Source: Qipengyuania oceanensis (GTDB lineage: Bacteria > Pseudomonadota > Alphaproteobacteria > Sphingomonadales > Sphingomonadaceae). From it: a stretch of 64,000 nt of DNA. The notes beneath the pieces were generated by a model. That model saw only the letters and a program-made list of their open reading frames with translations. It did not search any database and was not told the origin of the DNA. Both the position numbers and the translations under genes were made by a program. The DNA lies in the NCBI RefSeq assembly GCF_009827535.1, contig NZ_WTYN01000001.1, positions 124,001 to 188,000 on the forward strand, written 5' to 3'. This document shows, in pieces, positions 45,020 through 52,517 of the stretch. Each line of letters opens with the position of its first letter. Position 1 is the stretch's first letter.

Positions 45020-45102
45020 GGGTTTCCGCATTCCCGCTTCCGCACCGGAAGCGCGAAACTCCTTGCAAAGCCGCAGCCCCTCTGGGATTCACGATCGCAA
45101 CG

Positions 45103-46905
45103 ATGCTCGGCGTCCCTTCCTTCCACGCACTGGCTGCCATGGCCGTCACGGTCTCGATGTTCGTGGCGTTCGCGCGGGGACGGCTGTCGGTCGAGATCGT
45201 GTCGCTGGTGACGATCGCGGTGATCGCGGTCGGGCTGTATTTCTTTCCGCTGCCGGGCACCGAGCCGACCGACGGGCTGGAGCTCGCCTTTGCCGGCTTC
45301 GGTCATTACGCGCTGATCACCATCTGCGCGTTGATGATTATGGGCCGCGGGCTGGTCGTCACGGGGGCGCTGGAGCCAGCCGCGCGCCTGCTCGAACGCA
45401 TCTTCAAGTTCAACCTTCAGATCGGCCTGCTCGTGTCGCTGGTGGCGGCAATGGTGCTGTCGATGGGCGTCAACGATACGCCCGTGCTGGTGTTGCTGAT
45501 GCCGATATTCGTGGCGCTTGCCTCGCGCGGGGCGATGCCGGCTTCAAAGACGCTGATTCCGCTCAATGCCGCCGTGCTTATCGGCGGGATGGCGACGACG
45601 ATCGGCACGTCTACGAACATCCTGGTCGTCTCGATCGCGGTCGATCTGGGAATGCCGCAGATGAGCGTGTTTCACTACACGCCGATCGTGCTGATCGCTG
45701 CGCTGGTGGCGCTGCCTTACCTGTGGCTCGTCATGCCGCGGCTGCTGGGCGACAACCGCGTCGAGGCGGCCGGTGTGAAGCGCCGGTTCCACACACGCCT
45801 TCGCATCGGCGAGGGGAGCATCCTGAACGGGCAGGAACTCGCCAGCGTGATCCCGAACCTGCCCGAAAGCATCACTTTTCACGACCAGCCCGAAGGCCCG
45901 CTCTCCAGTCAGCAGCGGCTTCATATCTCGGGCACGCACGAAGCGCTCGAAGACGCGATGCGCGTACTCAAGGGCGAGGTCGCGCCCGCCTGGGTACTCG
46001 ACCGCATTCGGCGGTCCTCGTCGCAGCGGCGCGAGGACATCACCGTCGTCGAGATGACGGTGACGGGCGATTCGCGCCTGATCAACCGGACGCTGCCGAC
46101 ATCCGGCGTCGCCGATCTCTACGGCGTGGCCGTACTCGGGATTCATCGCCCCAATCGCATAATGGGCGAAAAGGAACAGTATTCGACCGGCGGCGACCTG
46201 CGCATCCAGGAAGGCGACGTGCTGCTGGTAATGGGCCTCAACGAGGAGTTGCAGGAGTTTGCGCGCAACGACAGCCTGCTTACGCTGGACGGGGCGCAGG
46301 AATTGCCCCGCCGCTCGAAGGCGCTGTTGTCGGCCGCGATCATGGTCGGTGCCGTCGGCACGGCCTCCGTCGGGCTGCTGCCGATCGCCATTTCGGCGCT
46401 GGCCGGAGCGATCGCCATGTTCCTGACCGGCTGCGTCAAGTTCGACCGCGTCGGGCGCGCGCTTTCGGCCAAGGTGATCGTATTGGTCGCTGCGAGCATC
46501 GCGATCGGCCGCATCATCCTAGAAAGTGGGGCGGCCGAATGGCTCGGCACGGCGCTCGCATTGGGCCTGCAATTTCTGCCGCCGGCAATGGTGCTCGCCG
46601 CGATCATGCTGTTCGTGACGCTACTGACGAATTTCGCTTCCAATGCGACTGCCGCGACGGTCGGCACGCCGATCGCCTACAATATCGCGACCCAGCTGGG
46701 CTTGCCGGCAGAGCCGTTGATCCTGGCCGTGCTGTTCGGCTGCAACCTGTGTTACGCGACACCCATCGCCTACCAGACGAACATGCTGATCATGGCGGAG
46801 GGGTCGTACGAATTCAAAGACTACATCCGCACGGGCGTGCCGCTCGTGATCCTGATGACCGCGACCTTGTCGGTCCTGCTGGTGATCAGTTACGGCATGG
46901 GGTGA
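45103..46905 (+). CDS. SLC13-type anion permease with RCK_C domains
   Basis: A 600-residue transporter. Two membrane halves, each with the re-entrant SNT-type loop of the DASS/SLC13 fold (MGVNDTPVLVLLMP; FASNATAATVGTP), flank a cytoplasmic region of about 200 residues with two TrkA-C/RCK_C modules (ITFHDQPEGPLSSQQRLHIS; DLYGVAVLGIHRP to EGDVLLVMG). Substrates of this branch include sulfate and dicarboxylates; not determinable here. An exported M20 amidohydrolase gene lies 25 bp downstream, probably in the same transcript. Confidence 0.88.
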   Translation: MLGVPSFHALAAMAVTVSMFVAFARGRLSVEIVSLVTIAVIAVGLYFFPLPGTEPTDGLELAFAGFGHYALITICALMIMGRGLVVTGALEPAARLLERIFKFNLQIGLLVSLVAAMVLSMGVNDTPVLVLLMPIFVALASRGAMPASKTLIPLNAAVLIGGMATTIGTSTNILVVSIAVDLGMPQMSVFHYTPIVLIAALVALPYLWLVMPRLLGDNRVEAAGVKRRFHTRLRIGEGSILNGQELASVIPNLPESITFHDQPEGPLSSQQRLHISGTHEALEDAMRVLKGEVAPAWVLDRIRRSSSQRREDITVVEMTVTGDSRLINRTLPTSGVADLYGVAVLGIHRPNRIMGEKEQYSTGGDLRIQEGDVLLVMGLNEELQEFARNDSLLTLDGAQELPRRSKALLSAAIMVGAVGTASVGLLPIAISALAGAIAMFLTGCVKFDRVGRALSAKVIVLVAASIAIGRIILESGAAEWLGTALALGLQFLPPAMVLAAIMLFVTLLTNFASNATAATVGTPIAYNIATQLGLPAEPLILAVLFGCNLCYATPIAYQTNMLIMAEGSYEFKDYIRTGVPLVILMTATLSVLLVISYGMG

Positions 46906-46930
46906 TCGGCACGAAAACGGGGGAGCAATT

Positions 46931-48253
46931 ATGAAAAGATGGATTCTGGCAAGCGCGGCAATGGCCGTATGCGCACCGGCACAGGCGCAAGACCTGGCGG
47001 CGGAGGTGGCGACCGACATGCCGATGCTGATGGACCTCTATCGCGACCTCCATGCCAATCCCGAACTGAGCTTCCAGGAACACCAGACCGCGGCCAAGCT
47101 CGCCGCGCGCATGAAAGCGCTCGGCTTCGAAGTGACCGAAGGCGTCGGGCAGACAGGCGTGGTCTCGGTGATGCGCAACGGCGATGGCCCGACAGTGATG
47201 ATCCGCGCCGACATGGACGCGCTGCCCGTGATCGAGCAGACCGGCCTGCCTTACGCCAGCAAGGTCCGCGCGGTGTCGAGTGCCGGCGTCGAAACCGGGG
47301 TGATGCATGCTTGCGGCCACGACACCCATATGGCGGGCTTCATCGGCGCGGCGCGCAGGCTTGTTGCCAACAAGGGGGCCTGGAGCGGGACGCTCGTCAT
47401 GATCCTCCAGCCAGCCGAGGAGATCGGCAGCGGCGCGCGCGCGATGATCGAGGACGGCCTGTTCACGCGCTTTCCCAAGCCGGACTACGCTCTTGCTTTC
47501 CATGATGCGGCGGCGCCGGCACCTGCCGGCATGATCGGCGCGACGCCGGGCTATGCGCTGGCCAATGTCGATTCGGTCGATGTGACGGTGAAGGGCATCG
47601 GCGGGCATGGCGCGCAGCCGCACACCACGAAGGACCCGATCGTCCTGGCGAGCGCGATCGTGATGAAGCTGCAGACCCTGGTCAGCCGCGAAACGAGCCC
47701 GATCGACCCGGCGGTCGTCACTGTCGGCAGTTTCCATGCCGGCGCAAAGCACAACATCATCTCGGACAAGGCGGAACTGCAGCTGACCGTGCGCAGCTAT
47801 TCCGACGAGACGCGCAAGGCCCTGCTCGACGGGATCGGCCGGATCGCGAAGGGCGAGGCGATGGCTTCCGGCGTACCGGAAGACCTGATGCCGGTCGTCA
47901 CCGTGAAGGACGAATTTACCCCTTCCACGTACAACGATCCGGAGCTGACGCAGAAGCTGATCGGCCAGTTCAAGCAGCGCTTCGGCGAAAATCGCGTCGC
48001 GGTGATGCCGCCGACCACTGGCGGTGAGGATTTCGGGCGCTACCGGCGCGAGGACCCGGAGAATATCGAATCGGTGATCTTCTGGGTCAGCGGAACGCCG
48101 CAGGCCCTGCTCGACAAGGTCGCGGCGGGCGAAGCCACCATGCCGTCGCTTCATTCGCCCTTCTGGGCTCCCGATGCGGAGAAGGTGATCGCCACCGCTG
48201 CCGAGGCGCTGTCCGCCGCGGCGATCGACCTGATGCCCGCTAGCGGCGGCTGA
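46931..48253 (+). CDS. Exported M20D-family amidohydrolase
   Basis: A 440-residue metallopeptidase/amidohydrolase with a signal peptide (MKRWILASAAMAVCAPAQAQ). Zinc-site motifs: IRADMDALP, MHACGHDTHMAGF, LQPAEEIGSGA and, near the end, TGGEDFGRY. The M20D branch includes hippurate and indole-acetyl-amino-acid hydrolases. Periplasmic location and the adjacent permease suggest that it releases an acid from an amide for uptake. GGGGAGCAATT precedes ATG 46931. Confidence 0.9.
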   Translation: MKRWILASAAMAVCAPAQAQDLAAEVATDMPMLMDLYRDLHANPELSFQEHQTAAKLAARMKALGFEVTEGVGQTGVVSVMRNGDGPTVMIRADMDALPVIEQTGLPYASKVRAVSSAGVETGVMHACGHDTHMAGFIGAARRLVANKGAWSGTLVMILQPAEEIGSGARAMIEDGLFTRFPKPDYALAFHDAAAPAPAGMIGATPGYALANVDSVDVTVKGIGGHGAQPHTTKDPIVLASAIVMKLQTLVSRETSPIDPAVVTVGSFHAGAKHNIISDKAELQLTVRSYSDETRKALLDGIGRIAKGEAMASGVPEDLMPVVTVKDEFTPSTYNDPELTQKLIGQFKQRFGENRVAVMPPTTGGEDFGRYRREDPENIESVIFWVSGTPQALLDKVAAGEATMPSLHSPFWAPDAEKVIATAAEALSAAAIDLMPASGG

Positions 48254-48269
48254 ATTTACCTGGCCCCAC

Positions 48270-48315
48270 AAAAAAATGACGGCCGCCGGAGCTTGGGGGC
48301 GCTCCGACGACCGTC
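48270..48315 (-). terminator. Rho-independent terminator after the aceA-small protein transcript
   Basis: On the reverse strand GACGG/CCGTC and CGGAGC/GCTCCG arms form an interrupted stem (48278-48315, loop 48293-48300) followed by seven T residues (complement of 48270-48276). Confidence 0.75.
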
Positions 48316-48337
48316 TTCTCCTCCCCAGGAGTTGGTG

Positions 48338-48517
48338 TCAGCTCGGCGTGTAGGTGCCCAGCCGGTGATGCAATGCGTTGATCTTGGCGAGTTCCTCGCG
48401 GTCCTCGGTGGCCTTGGCGTGGCTTTCGAGCGCACGCCGCAGCAGTTTGAAATCGGCGGTCGAGAACAGCGCCCTGGCGCGGGCGGGTTCCTTCTGTCCG
48501 GTGCTTTCATCGCTCAT
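48338..48517 (-). CDS. Small helical protein downstream of aceA
   Basis: A 59-residue charged protein (MSDESTGQKEPARARALFST then FKLLRRALESHAKATEDREE) predicted to be mostly helical. ATG 48517 follows GAGGAG. It lies 29 bp after aceA and before the terminator, so it should share the aceA transcript and its regulation. Function unknown. Confidence 0.68.
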   Translation of the reverse strand: MSDESTGQKEPARARALFSTADFKLLRRALESHAKATEDREELAKINALHHRLGTYTPS

Positions 48518-48546
48518 GTCGAAATCTCCTCAGTCTGGCGAAGCGA

Positions 48547-50145
48547 TCAGGCCGCTTCGAACTGATTCATCGTGTTGTCCGCGCCGCCCGCTTTCAAGGC
48601 TGCTTCGCCGGCGAAGTATTCCTTGTGGTCGTCCCCGATGTCGGAGCCGGCCATGTTCTGGTGCTTCACGCAGGCGATGCCTTCGCGGATCTCGCGGCGC
48701 TGGACCTGCTGGACGTAGCCGAGCATTCCTTCTTCGCCGAAGTACCGCTTGGCGAGATTGTCGGTGCTCAGCGCGGCCGTGTGATAGGTCGGCAGCGTGA
48801 TCAGGTGATGGAAGATGCCGGCACGCTTGGCCGCATCGGCCTGGAAGGTGCGGATCCTCTCGTCGGCTTCGGCGGCCAGTTCTGTGTCGTCGTAATCGAC
48901 GCTCATCAGCCTGTCGCGCTCGAATGCGGACACGTCCTTGCCGGCCTCCTCCCAGGCATCGAACACCTGCTGGCGGAAGTTTAGCGTCCAGTTGAAGCTG
49001 GGCGAGTTGTTGTAGACCAGCTTGGCGTTGGGGCAGACTTCGCGAATGCGGTCGACCATGCCGGCGATCTGTTCGACGTGCGGCTTCTCGGTTTCGATCC
49101 AGAGAAGGTCGGCGCCGTTCTGGAGCGAGGTGATGCAGTCGAGCACGACGCGGTCCTCGCCGCTGCCGGGGCGGAACTGGAACAGGTTCGAAGGCAGGCG
49201 CTTGGGCTTCAGCAGCTTGCCGTCACGGCTGATGTAGACATCGCCGTTGGCAATCGATGCCGGATCGACTTCATCGCAGTCGAGGAAGCTGTTGTACTGG
49301 TCGCCCAGATCGCCTTCTTCGCGGACATAGGCGATCTGCTTGGTCAGGCCGGCACCGAGGCTGTCGGTGCGCGCCACGATCACGCCATCGTCGACGCCGA
49401 GCTCGAGGAAGGCATAACGGACCGCCCGGATCTTCGCGAGGAAGTCTTCGTGCGGAACGGTAACCTTGCCGTCCTGGTGGCCGCACTGCTTTTCGTCCGA
49501 CACCTGGTTTTCGATCTGGATGGCGCAGGCGCCGGCCTCGATCATCTGCTTGGCGAGCAAGTAGGTCGCCTCGGCATTGCCGAACCCTGCATCGATGTCG
49601 GCGATGATCGGCACGACATGCGTTTCGTAATTGTCGATCGCGTTTTCGAGGCGCTTCGTTTCCACCTCGTCACCGCGCTCGCGCGCGGTATCGAGATCGC
49701 GGAACATGCCGCCCAGTTCACGGGCGTCGGCCTGCTTGAGGAAGGTGTAAAGTTCCTCGATCAGCGCGGGCACCGAGGTCTTCTCGTGCATCGACTGGTC
49801 GGGCAGGGGACCGAAATCGCTGCGCAGCGCGGCGACCATCCAGCCCGAGAGATAGAGGTAACGGCGCTTGGTGCTGCCGAAATGCTTCTTGATGCTGATC
49901 AGCTTCTGCTGACCGATGAAGCCGTGCCAGCAGCCGAGCGACTGCGTGTACTGCGCGGTGTCGGCATCATAAGCGGCCATGTCTTCGCGCATGATCCTGG
50001 CAGTGTACTTGGCGATGTCGAGGCCGCTGTTGAAGCGGTTCTGCAGCTTCATGCGAGCTGCGCTTTCGGCATCGATCGCGGCCCACGACGATCCGTTGTC
50101 CTTGATCAGCTTCTGCAGGTCGGTGATGGTGTTTTGGTAGGTCAT
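48547..50145 (-). CDS. aceA: Isocitrate lyase
   Basis: A 532-residue isocitrate lyase, splitting isocitrate into glyoxylate and succinate so that acetate, fatty acids and branched-chain carbon can support growth. The active-site loop reads EKQCGHQDGKVTVPHEDF, the long-form variant with Q where shorter enzymes have KKCGH; the rest (VIVARTDSLGAGLTKQIA; YNNSPSFNWTLNF) is intact. ATG 50145 follows AAGGAG. Malate synthase is not in the window. The ScfR-type regulator gene is divergent, 159 bp away. Confidence 0.95.
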   Translation of the reverse strand: MTYQNTITDLQKLIKDNGSSWAAIDAESAARMKLQNRFNSGLDIAKYTARIMREDMAAYDADTAQYTQSLGCWHGFIGQQKLISIKKHFGSTKRRYLYLSGWMVAALRSDFGPLPDQSMHEKTSVPALIEELYTFLKQADARELGGMFRDLDTARERGDEVETKRLENAIDNYETHVVPIIADIDAGFGNAEATYLLAKQMIEAGACAIQIENQVSDEKQCGHQDGKVTVPHEDFLAKIRAVRYAFLELGVDDGVIVARTDSLGAGLTKQIAYVREEGDLGDQYNSFLDCDEVDPASIANGDVYISRDGKLLKPKRLPSNLFQFRPGSGEDRVVLDCITSLQNGADLLWIETEKPHVEQIAGMVDRIREVCPNAKLVYNNSPSFNWTLNFRQQVFDAWEEAGKDVSAFERDRLMSVDYDDTELAAEADERIRTFQADAAKRAGIFHHLITLPTYHTAALSTDNLAKRYFGEEGMLGYVQQVQRREIREGIACVKHQNMAGSDIGDDHKEYFAGEAALKAGGADNTMNQFEAA

Positions 50146-50272
50146 GGTTACGCTCCTTGGGGAGTGGGAATCGGCAGTGCGCCGTTGCAATCCAAATGCC
50201 GGAGCATGCAGCGATTCGACAGGAAAAGTTACAAACTATCTTGTCTTACGAGCGCATTTAGACCAAGTTCTG

Positions 50273-50296
50273 TGTAAATGTGTAAATAGCTTTACA
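50273..50296. promoter_or_regulatory. Dyad operator in the aceA-scfR intergenic region
   Basis: A perfect dyad TGTAAATAGCTTTACA (50281-50296) with an extra direct half-site TGTAAA at 50273-50278. It ends 8 bp before the regulator ATG, so binding would overlap its leader and ribosome binding site (autorepression) and lies upstream of aceA on the other side. Confidence 0.6.
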
Positions 50297-50304
50297 GGTG
50301 AACC

Positions 50305-51687
50305 ATGGCCGATGATGCCGTTTTTGCCGGGGCTGCCCTGCGTCGCCTGCGCCGCAAGGAGGGGATGACGCAGGCCGCGATGGCTGAGCGTATCGGCATT
50401 TCGCCGAGCTATCTGAACCTGATCGAGCGCAACCAGCGCCCTTTGACCGCGCGCGTGATGATGCAGGTCGTCGACCGGTTCGATTTCGATCCACGCGGGT
50501 TTCGCGAGGACGAGAGCATCGGCGGCGTTGCCGGTCTCGTCCGCCGCTTCCAGGACGAACGGTTCGCCGATCTCGGGATCGATCGCGACGACATTGCCGA
50601 GTTCCTTTCGCAGGCACCGCAAGCCGCAGCCGCATTCGCGCGTCTTTACGATACGTCGGGCGAGGGCGGCATCGTGGGCACGGATCCCCTGGACGAGGCA
50701 CGCCGCGAGATCGAGCGGTGGCGCAACCACTTCCCCGACCTCGATCGCGATGCGGAAGAACTGGCCGACGAATTGCGCCTGTCGCGCGGCGATATCGGCG
50801 TCGCCCTGACGGAACGCCTGCGGGACAAGCACCAGCTGGCAGTGCGAATCTTGCCGCGCGAGGTCATGCCCGATCTGCTGCGACGGCTCGATCTTCACGC
50901 CCGGCAACTGCAGATAAACGAGATGCTGCCGCCCTCGGCACGCAACTTCCAGGTGGCGACACAGCTCGCCCAGCTCGAGAAGCGGGAGGAGATCGCGAAT
51001 ATCGCGCGCGGACCCGATTTTTCCGACGAGGCCGCCCGTGCGCTGTTCGAACGGCATCTGACCGGGTATTTCGCCGCCGCCCTCATCATGCCGTACAGCC
51101 GCTTCCTGCGCGCCTGCGATGCGACCGGATACGATCTCACCGTGCTGCAACGGCGTTTCGGCGTGAGTTTCGAGCAACTCGCTCATCGCCTCACCACGCT
51201 GCAGAGGGTGGGGCAGCGCGGCTTGCCCTTTTTCATGGCGCGGATCGATCGCGCCGGCCAGTTCTCGAAGCGCTTCGTCGGCGCCAGCGGCACGACACTG
51301 CTCGACAGCGATACCAGTTGCCCCTTCTGGAACGTGCATCAGGCGTTCGAACAGCCCGATCGCCTGCAGGTGCAGCAGATCGAGCTGGCCGGGTCGGACG
51401 CGGCGCCGTCGCACTGGTTCACGCTCGCCCGTTCGATCACGGCCGCCGATGGCGCCGAGGGTGCGCGCTTCAGCGTGGTAGTTGGCATCGAGGCCAGGCT
51501 CGCCGGCGAACTCGCGCATGCGCGAGGCGTCGACCTCGATCCGGCCAAGGCCCAGCCGGTCGGATTGGGATGCGCACGCTGCTTTCGGGAAAACTGCCGC
51601 CAGCGCAGCCTTCCGCCGCGCGCCACGGCGTTGCACTTCGACCCCGTCACGCGCTCGGTCGCGCCGTTTTCCTTCGGCTCCCGCTGA
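50305..51687 (+). CDS. ScfR/RamB-type XRE-family transcriptional regulator
   Basis: A 460-residue regulator: N-terminal XRE helix-turn-helix (LRRLRRKEGMTQAAMAERIG; ISPSYLNLIERNQRPL), a middle IrrE/DUF955-like region, and a C-terminal ScfR domain with clustered cysteines (CARCFRENC). Family members control acetate, propionate and glyoxylate-cycle genes, and RamB acts on isocitrate lyase in actinobacteria. The divergent position next to aceA and the shared dyad make aceA the likely target. The motif of its binding site is inferred, not known. Confidence 0.87.
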   Translation: MADDAVFAGAALRRLRRKEGMTQAAMAERIGISPSYLNLIERNQRPLTARVMMQVVDRFDFDPRGFREDESIGGVAGLVRRFQDERFADLGIDRDDIAEFLSQAPQAAAAFARLYDTSGEGGIVGTDPLDEARREIERWRNHFPDLDRDAEELADELRLSRGDIGVALTERLRDKHQLAVRILPREVMPDLLRRLDLHARQLQINEMLPPSARNFQVATQLAQLEKREEIANIARGPDFSDEAARALFERHLTGYFAAALIMPYSRFLRACDATGYDLTVLQRRFGVSFEQLAHRLTTLQRVGQRGLPFFMARIDRAGQFSKRFVGASGTTLLDSDTSCPFWNVHQAFEQPDRLQVQQIELAGSDAAPSHWFTLARSITAADGAEGARFSVVVGIEARLAGELAHARGVDLDPAKAQPVGLGCARCFRENCRQRSLPPRATALHFDPVTRSVAPFSFGSR

Positions 51688-51758
51688 GCGAACCAAGCTG
51701 CGACGGGAACCGCAGGTAGCCGGCCCGCGTTCTGCCGCGATAACATAGGGAGATTCCC

Positions 51759-52049
51759 ATGACAGAAGAACGCATTACGACCGTCGAGACGCCGACCGGC
51801 AATACGCATACGACCACCACCGTCACGCATGACGATGCGCCGCGCAAGAGCGGTGGCGGCATCATCCTTCTCGTGGTGCTGGTGATCGCGGCGATTGCTG
51901 CGGTCTTCCTGTTCTCGAACATGAGCAATTCGGAAGTCGCCAAGGACAATGCCATCGCGGGCGCAGCCGAGAGCGTTGGTGACGCAGCAGGCCAGGTCGG
52001 TGACGCCGCCCAGGAAGCCGGCGACGCGATTCAGGGCGCTGCTGACTAA
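51759..52049 (+). CDS. Small membrane protein
   Basis: A 96-residue protein: polar Thr-rich N terminus, one membrane segment (IILLVVLVIAAIAAVFLF), then an Ala/Gly-rich amphipathic tail with repeats of GDAAxxxGDA (SVGDAAGQVGDAAQEAGDAI), which resembles stress-linked tails of small envelope proteins. ATG 51759 follows AGGGAGA. Function unknown. Confidence 0.68.
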   Translation: MTEERITTVETPTGNTHTTTTVTHDDAPRKSGGGIILLVVLVIAAIAAVFLFSNMSNSEVAKDNAIAGAAESVGDAAGQVGDAAQEAGDAIQGAAD

Positions 52050-52070
52050 TTCATCGCCAGCAATGACGAG

Positions 52071-52100
52071 CGAGGCGGGGCAGGGCGCTGCTCCGCCTCG
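52071..52100 (+). terminator. Strong hairpin, probable terminator
   Basis: CGAGGCGGGGCAG (52071-52083) and CTGCTCCGCCTCG (52088-52100) pair over 13 bp with one G-T and a 4-nt loop, about 20 bp after the small membrane protein gene. No T tract follows, so termination may be weak or factor-assisted. Confidence 0.5.
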
Positions 52101-52191
52101 TCTCGTCTCATGAAGCGTCGGTTCACCCTTTTCATAAGCAAAAGGCTAAGCGCACTGGTGTGGAGCAGGCTCTCGAACACGGGAGCTTGGC

Positions 52192-52347
52192 ATGGCAGAC
52201 TGGAACCGCACCGATTACGACGCGCTCGAGCGAGCCGGGCGATGGCGTATGACTGTGCTGTCGCCTGACTCGCTGCATGGCGTCTCGCCGGTCCTGATCG
52301 GCTATCTCGCTGTAGCGCTCGCTGTCCTCGCCGCCGTCGGACGGTAA
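52192..52347 (+). CDS. Very small membrane protein upstream of prsK
   Basis: A 51-residue protein starting MADWNRTDYDALERAGRWRM, ending in one membrane segment (PVLIGYLAVALAVLAAVGR). ATG 52192 is preceded by GGGAG at 7 nt. It is same-strand with, and 170 bp before, prsK. No family recognised. Confidence 0.55.
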   Translation: MADWNRTDYDALERAGRWRMTVLSPDSLHGVSPVLIGYLAVALAVLAAVGR

Positions 52348-52517
52348 GGGTTCGGATCCCTGCCAGCCTCTCGACGCGCCTGAGGCTGTAAAGTTTACCG
52401 ACATTTCATACCTTACGATTAATCCGAATGCCGGGTTAACGAGGGTGAAGACCGGCTGATGCTGCCTTTCCGATACTGCCAATCTGCAGAGGCCGCGCCG
52501 GTGCGCGGGGCGATCTC

